From: an uncultured Croceitalea sp.
GTDB lineage: Bacteria; Bacteroidota; Bacteroidia; Flavobacteriales; Flavobacteriaceae
Assembly: GCA_947503285.1 (NCBI GenBank)
Contig: CANNDD010000002.1
Span: 372,001 to 436,000, forward strand
DNA length: 64,000 nt
Direction: 5' to 3'
Part shown: piece after piece, positions 18,001 to 27,000 of the stretch
Position numbering within the stretch: the stretch's first letter is position 1
How the letters are laid out: every line of letters starts with the position of its first letter
Notes under the pieces: model-generated
Seen by the model: only the letters and a program-made list of their open reading frames with translations
Told to the model about the DNA's origin: nothing
Databases searched by the model: none
Program-made: the position numbers and the translations under genes

Positions 18001-21000
18001 CCGACCTATATTCCGACCCATCATCGATTCCATCAAGTGCTTTCCAAACTTCAAATGTATTTACCTTCACCTCGGGTGAGGCCGGTGATTATGGTTTCAT
18101 CGTCGTTGATGCCAATAACTGTATCGGTTTTTCAAATATTGAGACCATTGACGAAAACGGGGTGTTATCCATTGATTCCATAACAGAGACCCAACCTTCA
18201 TGTAGTGGTGATGCCAACGGTGAAATCACCATAAACATTTCGGGCGGTATTGCCCCTTTTCAATTCAGTATCGACAATGGTGCCACCTACGTACCTACGG
18301 AGACCTTTGTCGGGTTGACTGCCGGTTCTTATGATATTCGTGTTCTCGACAACTCCGGGTGTGACGTAACCTTGCCTTTTGTTTTAGACGAGCCTTTTCC
18401 TTTAAGTGCCTCTGCTGGGGTATCAAGGGACGTTACCTGTGACCCAAGTGGTGGGGCAGAGGTTCGTATTACCAACGTTGTTGGCGGAACCGCCCCTTAC
18501 GAATATAGCTTTGATGGCGGGGCCACTTGGGGCACGAGTTCGGTAGGTATGTTGCTTCCAGGGGATTACACGGTTTTCGTTAGGGATGCCTCTTGTTCTT
18601 TTTCGATGGATGTAACCGTAGAAGGACTTCCGATGCCACCAGACGTCGCTTTGACCCCAGAGGTAAGTTACAATTGTGATGGAACGGGAACCATAACCGC
18701 TACACCGAGTATTAGTGGCTATGATTATCGCTATGAGCTTGATGGTGTTCCAAATTCGCCAGATCCCACGAGCAATGTCTTTACCGATGTCGCGCCTGGC
18801 ACCTATACCGTGACGACATATTACGCTTCGCAGACCCCCCCTTCACCAAGCTTGCTTTTAAGTGAGGACTTTGGTGTTGGAAACGGTACCATACCAAGTC
18901 CTGACACTCGAGGTTATGCCTACGAAGATCAAACAACAAGCACAGCAGGTGGTGGGGATGCAAACAACCGCATCAATGATTTTCAATATAGTGTTACCAA
19001 TCGAATTGTAGCGCCTTTTGGTGCTTGGATAAGCCCCAATGACCATACGGACCCTTCAGATACAGATGGTCGATTTTTGGTTATCAATGTGGGCACTCCA
19101 AGTCCGGGTCAAATTATTTACACCAAACCGATCAATGATGTCATACCAAACCGCCCCTTGCGGATTTCCTTATACATTTTCAATCTGGTCGTGTCTACCA
19201 GTACCATACTAGACCCCGACTTGACTATTGAAATCGTAGATCCCGGTGGCACGGTCATCGAATCCATTCGAACGGGGGATATCGCAAAGAACACAGGCCC
19301 TGACGATTGGGTGCTTTTTACTACGGACCTTAATCCGGGTGCCAATACCAACTTGGACTTTGTCATACGAACTGAAAAAGTAGGTAACAATGGCAACGAT
19401 TTAGCATTAGACGATATTGAGATCTTCCAAATCCCTGAAGTTTGTGAATTATCCGTAGATACGCCCGTCACTGTTCAACCTGGCCGTGTATTTGCCGGTT
19501 CTTTACTGAACACCACAAATATCTCATGTAATGGCCTAAATGACGGTACCATTACCTTTGAAGTAGAAAATTTTGATACTACCGCAGGTTTCGATTACTC
19601 TGAAGATGGCGGAACTACTTGGATAAATTCAACGACATCACCAGTAACCACAAACGCTGTTTTCGGAGCGGGCAGCCAAACCATCCTTATTCGAAAAGCA
19701 GATGAAATCACCTGTACTACTTCGGTAACGGCAACCCTATCAGAACCTTCTCCCGTAACCGCCACAGCCAGTATCACAACGGCACTTACCTGTACCAACA
19801 ATGCTACAATAACCGCCAATGCCTCTGGTGGCACCCCCGCTTATGACTATCAATTAGAAGATGGTAGTGGTGTGGTAATAGGTGCGTTCGACTTTTTAAA
19901 TAATGGTAATAATCGCATTTTCACCGGTTTGAGCGACGGTACTTATGTGGTTCGTGTGCGGGATGCCAATGGTTGTGAAGATACAATAGATACCCCTTTG
20001 ATCATTGCGCCCATGAACCCTGTCGCCTTCAGTGTTATCCCGACAGTTTGTTATGCCGGTGGGAACACGGCCAGTATTCAAGTGGACGTGACCAGTGGAA
20101 ATGGTGGCTATCAATTTAGGATAAACGCGGGTCCATGGTTGACACCAACACCGACAACGGCTACCTCATATACGTTTAACGGATTGGCAAATGGAAGCTA
20201 CGATATTGACGTTAGGGATCAATCTGGGTGTCCAGTGACCCTAGCGACCCAAACCGTCACGATTGCGCCTCAATTGACCATTTCGGCAACAGCACCGAAC
20301 ATTTCGGTCTGTGGTACGGATTCAGACATCACGATAACTGCCAACGGCGGAGACGGTAATTATGTTTATGCCGTAGTCGCAGACGGTGTGACGCCTGTTA
20401 CCGCTGATTTTTCAACTACGAACCCCATAAATGTTACCGCTGCCGGTGATTATGATATTTATGTTAGGGACAATTCGGGAAACACGGGTTTTTGTGAGGC
20501 AGTGTTTGATTTTGAATTGCTTCAAGATGCCCCCTTTAATTTTACACCATCACCAACAGATGTAAGCTGTTTCGGAGGTTCAGATGGCGCTATTTCAATC
20601 GGCACCGTTTCTGGCGCTCAAGCTCCCTACACCTATAGCATTGATAACGGTGCAACTTATGTGACGACAAGTGTCTTTCCGAACTTGACTGCCGGAACGT
20701 ACCAAGTTCGTGTTCAAGATGCCAATCTTTGCGAATCAGCGGCCCAAAATATTGTCGTGGCCCAACCCAATGAAATTATTGCGGAAGCGACACAGACCCA
20801 AGATTATACCTGCGCCCAATTGGGTGAAATAACTGTTGGTAATGTGACACCTACCTCTGGGGGGTCGGGTGACTACCAATACAGTATCAATGGCGGGGCC
20901 TGGACCGCTAGTACAACAGGCGGACATGTATTTACTAATCTAAGCGATGGAACCTATTCCATCAGGGTAAGGGACGCCAATGCAACAGATTGTGAAATTA

Positions 21001-24000
21001 CCCTAGCCGATATAATTATAGCCCCACTTCCCATACCACCAACGGTAGCATACAGCGTAGATTATAATTGCGATGGAACAGGCAATGTCACCATCACACC
21101 TTTTGATGTTTCTTATACTTATATTTTAGATGGGGTGCTACCTGGTCAGACCGGAGCATCCGCCAATATCTTTAACAACGTAGCTGTTGGCACACACACC
21201 CTAAGGGTAACGTATAGTCCCGATTGCCATGTGGATACCACCGTCATTGTTCAAGATGGTTTCGCTTTTGAAGCTTCTATTACGGCATTTGAAAATTTAG
21301 AATGCTTCGGAGATGGTTCGGGTACTATTACCATTGATGCCGATAACTATGGCGCAGGAGGTTACGAATATAGCCTAAATGGCGGGGCGTTTATCGGTCC
21401 TTTTAGTGCACCTGAACAAATCACGGGTCTTAACGCACAAACGCACACCATTGTGGTGAGGGATGTCGATAACCCGATTGCGGGCTGTACGGAAAACCTA
21501 AGCCAAATGCTGGTTGAGCCAAGTGCATTGGATGCAAGGGCCGTATTGACCCAAAATATAACCTGTGACAATGGTGGGGCGACTATCGATGCTAGCACAA
21601 CGGTTGGGGGAACCCCAACGTATGATTATCAACTTGAGATCAATGACGGGCCTGTTGCCGGACCTTTCAATATCATTTCTATCGTAACCCCTTACCAAAC
21701 AGGTACTACCTTTACGGGGCTACCCGCCAATAATCCAGGGGAAAGTTATGTCGTTCGTGTACGTGACAGCAATGGCTGTATCGATGTCATTGCCAATGCC
21801 ATAGTGGTCGACGACCCGAACAATATTGTATTTGATGTAACACCAACAGCCTGCTATTCCGGCAATAACGATGGCACTATTGTGGTGAATGTAACAGATG
21901 GTAATGGAAATTATCAGTTTCGGTTAAATGGCGGGCCATGGATAACCCCATCTCCCGTAAACGCTACAACATACACTTTCAGTGGTCTTTCCAACGGAAG
22001 TTATGATGTTGAGGTAAGGGACCAGTTTGGTTGCCCTGTTGGCTCCAACCTACAGACCACTGTTTTAAATCCGAATTTGAATGCAACAATCACCATAGAC
22101 CACATCAGTTCATGTAATGACGGTCGCATAACCGTAACGGCATCAGGTGGTGACGGTGATTATCGATATGCCTTTATGCCTACAGGAAATGTACCTGTTT
22201 TCGGTGATTTTGTGACTTCAAACTTTTTGGATATCACAAGTGGTAACGATGGTGATTATGATGTTTATGTTCGGGATAATTTTGCGGTCGCCCCCGATGC
22301 CTGTAACTACATGGAAACCGTAACGGTCAATCCGGCGGTAACATTGGCCTATACCCCGACCCCAACAGACCCTGAATGTCATGACGGTACTGGTTCCATT
22401 TCAATAGCAATCGCTGCTGGTGACAACCCATACACCATAGAAATCATTGATTTGGACAATGGGGGTGCATCTGACCAGACCCTTACCAACGTCGTTGGGA
22501 ATTCGCAAGACTTTTTAAACCTGATGCCCGGTGACTATACCATTATTGTCACGGATGCCAATGGTTGCCCAAACACCCAGACCCCTGTAACGATTACTAA
22601 CCCAGATGAGTTAACGGCAACCGTTCAAGGTGTTGTTCCTGGAAATTGTACTGGAAATGTTAATGATTTCGGCATTGAGTTTTTGGCATACCCAACCACC
22701 TTGGGTACCATAGAATTTAGTGCCGATGGTGGTCTTACCTGGCCAGGGGATAGTACAAACCCTGGAACAACCGATCAAATAACAGGATTCAATCCAGGGG
22801 ATACCGTCAATCCTTCTATGAGAACGACGGACGGCTTTGGAAATACGGTCTGCCAAACGGACTTTCCTCCGTTTATAGTACCCTATCCTTTAGATGACCT
22901 GAACATCGATATCAATGCCATTGTCATTGATTGCAATGAACTACAGGTAACCGTACAGGGAACAGCTGGTCTCTCCCCGTACGAATATACCTATACGGAC
23001 AATCCCGCCGGTTTTGATCCTAATTCAGCGACATGGACCGCCCCAACTCCAGGAAATCATGTTTTTACCGGTCTTATTCCAGGTAGAACCTATGTCTTTT
23101 ATGTGAGGGATGCCTCTGGGCCTCCACAGTGTGTGCGACAAAGCACCGTCAATGTGAACACGCTCGCACCACCCCCTGTTCAAATTACTGCGGATGTGAC
23201 CCCAACATGTGCCGGGTTGACCAACGGTCAAATTACCTATACCGTAACGGAAACCAATATAGGCGAGCTTGGTGGAACCTTCGATTGGGACTTTTACCGA
23301 TTGGATGATGTGGCTCCTTTTGGGCCTCCCATATTAATAACCTCTGGAACGGAAACCGGTTTTACCTCAGGTGATTCCTTTGTGGTTCCTACCCCTGCCA
23401 GTTTGGGCACTGGGGAATATTTTGTAGAAATTAGGGGAGCGGCACCCAACAACTGTGTCATCGGTAGTGAAAATGTATATCTAGACGAGTTAGATCCCAT
23501 AACATTTACCCCTAATGTCATTCGTCAGATTACCTGTGCAAACCCTGGGCTAATCGAAATTGACAACCCGATGGGTGGCGGTGGAACGTATACCTACACC
23601 TTAAGCAGCACCAATTTTATTGCGGATATTATAACAACGGACAACCCGATTGAAGTACCCATTTCAAATTTAGTAGATGCCACAGCAACACCATTCGATA
23701 TTCTTGTAGAAATTGCGGATCAGTTTGCTTGTCCGGTAACGACATTACCATCACACACGGTCAGCATAACGATATCGCAAAACCCAACGGCAACCGTAGC
23801 AACTACCAATTGTACGACGCCTTTTGGTATTACCGTTTCGGCTTCTGGAGGCACTGCACCGTATTTGTATTCCATTGACGGAGGTGTAACCTATGTAAAT
23901 AATGGGGGTACTTTCAACAATTTAGCCGTTGGAACCTATGCAATTTCCATAATTGATGCCAATGGTTGTACTGATACCGATACCGCGGAAATATATCCTT

Positions 24001-27000
24001 CGTTACAAGCAACTGCCACACTAACCAAGTTATTGGACTGTACGGCTTCACCGAATGCAGAAATAACGATAGCTGCCACAGATGGCTCTGGTTCATATGA
24101 TTACGAAATTACAGGTCCGGTAAATCAAACCAGGACAGCCCTCCCTTCCCCAGCAAATTCCATTGTTTGGGATTTGGCCTCGGTTGCCGGAACCTATACT
24201 GTTCAGGTATACGATAACAATAGGGCCAGCTGCCCCCCTAGAACCTTTACCGTTGAGGTTCCTGCAAGAATCGACCCGGTAATAGATACTATTAGCAATA
24301 CTGACATCACCTGTATTGGGGATAATGACGGAACGATTACCGTATCGGCAGTAAATAACGGTGTTTCACCTTATACCTTTGAAATAACATCATTCGATGG
24401 CACCGCGGTTAGCATTTCACCGACCAGCTCAACACCTACTTCGGCGACCTTTACAGGTTTGGCCCCAACTTCGGGCGCAGGATATATTGTTACCGTTACC
24501 GGTGAGCCTACCGCCAATGGATGTAGTGTAAACAGTGCTGCAATAATCATCAATGAACCTTCTGCCATTGCCGTAACCATGGCCCCAACAGTGGAATTTA
24601 ACTGTACGACAGCCAATAATTCGAATAACGCCGTTATTTCGGTACAATCAATAGCTGGGGGCTCAGGTAACTACGTGCGTTACCATTTCTATACCACTGA
24701 CGATCCTTTAACCGCACCCATTGAACCCGATCTAACGGTACAAGATGGTTCTAACGATTCATATACCGAAACCAATACGGCTGGCGGATATTATGCCATT
24801 GAGGTCTATGACGACAATGGTTGTTTGGGCGTTGCAAATACCCGAATAAATCCGTTTGACGAACTTTTATCGGCTACCATAACCGTAGATCAGGAAATTT
24901 CGTGTATTGCAGGTGAAAATATTTCTATCAATGCCTTTGGTTCCATAACGGATACCAGTACACCAGCAGGTCTCGCCAACTATGAGTTCAGGCTGCTTCC
25001 CGCGGGGATATTCGACCCCTCAAACACCTTCACGAACCTGCCTGTGGGAACCCATGATTTTGAGGTAAGGAACGTAAATACGAACTGTATCATCACGGTT
25101 TCACATACGGTGAACGAGCCCAACAATTTTGATATCACCACAACCATTACGGATGTCGTTTGTGATGGTACGGATGGCACGGTTACATTTACCATTAATG
25201 ACCCTATTAACCCATACACTGGTGGGTTTGATTATCAAGTTTTTGAACAGCTAACCAATAACCCACAAACAGGGGTGTTAAACCATCCTAATCCCGGACC
25301 TACGCCAGTAGTTAACCTTGCGGCCGGGGACTACTATGTGGTCATTACCCAAAATGGTCATCCGCTTTGTTCAAACCCCGAGAACTTCAGTATTGCTGGG
25401 CCAAACGGACCGATTACAGGCAATACCCAAGTGGAACAGGTGACCTGTGCCCTGAACAATGGTGTCATAGAAATCATAAATGCCCAAGGAGGATGGGGTG
25501 GCTATGAATACTTTGTTGCGCTTGCAAGTGATCCAGCCCCGACGACGACAAGTTTTGTTGGTAGTCCGAGATTTACCGGGCTATCTGGAGCACCTGCCCC
25601 CTTAGGTCTTGATTATCAGGTTTGGATCAAAGACCAAAATGATTGTATGCAGCGTTTACCGGATGTCAATTTACAAGACCCTGAACCGATTACCGCGGGT
25701 ATTCAGGTCAACCAAGGAAACTGTACCGACTTTTCAGGTGAAATAGAAGTAACTGGTGTAACCGGTGGTCAAGGCAGTAACTATACCTTTCAATTGTTAC
25801 TTAACGGAAGTCTGTTTGGAGTACCTCAAAACACGCCTGTTTTCAGTAATCTTGGTGCCGGTTCTTATGAAGTGCAGATTAGAGATCAGTGGTCTTGTGC
25901 GGCCACGACGACCGCTGTTACCCTTTATGATGTTATTGCACCGACCGCTTCCATCACAAAAACCATAGACTGTGTCTCTGGCGGTACGATTACCACTACG
26001 CAAACAGGAGGTTCAGGCACATTTGATTATGAGGTAAGGTACCCCGGTACATTGCCTACAGATCCGGCAGACGATACGCTATTAACATCCGCCTCCGCTA
26101 CATTTACCAACCTAACCTTGGTTGGGGATTATGTTTTCACCATAACCGATACGGCAACAGGGCATACCTGTAGCACAACAATTAGCCAACGACTTGAAGA
26201 TGCCGTCTTGCCCAACCTTGGCATTGACAGTTTCACGAATGTTACGTGCAATGGGGCCAATGATGGAGCTATCAGTGTAAATGCAAATCCGGATAACGGT
26301 ATTGGCCCGTATGGTTTTGAGATCATTCTAATAGATGGTTCTGCCGCAAGTATTGCGCCAACAAGCAATACTGCTACAACCGCAACCTTTGATAGCCTGT
26401 CGGCAACTATTGGTGGAACAACCTATACCATTAGGGTCACGGCGGCCAATGGTTGTACCGAAGATATTACCCAAACAATCACACAACCAGAGCCCATAAC
26501 AAATGTAACGGCCAATGTGGTACAATTTGGTTGTACTACCGGAAACAACACGGAAAATGCAAGCATATCCATCGATGTTGGGGCCATTTTAGGTGGTTCT
26601 GGCAACTACACCCGTTTCGATTTTATAAATACGATGACCTCATCCACTGTGCAGAGTGGTTCCAATCCCGTTTACGTTGAAACCAATTATACTGGAGGCA
26701 ATTATGACATTTATGCCTATGATGATATGGGATGTCGAAATGCAGTGGCAACCAATGTTACGATTGATCCTTTTGTGGAAATAACCAACCCCACAGTCGT
26801 CGATTTGATTGCATTGACCTGTAACCCAGGCGGGGATGCCCAGATTCAGGTTGGGGTGACCGTAAATCCAGCAATAGCGACACCAAATTTGGAATATGTG
26901 ATCAACGGTATCAATGTTGTCTACAGCGATACGAATGCCACGGGACTATTTACGGGTCTTTCAGCAGGCAATTATAGTATTGCGGTTACCAATCTAGATG

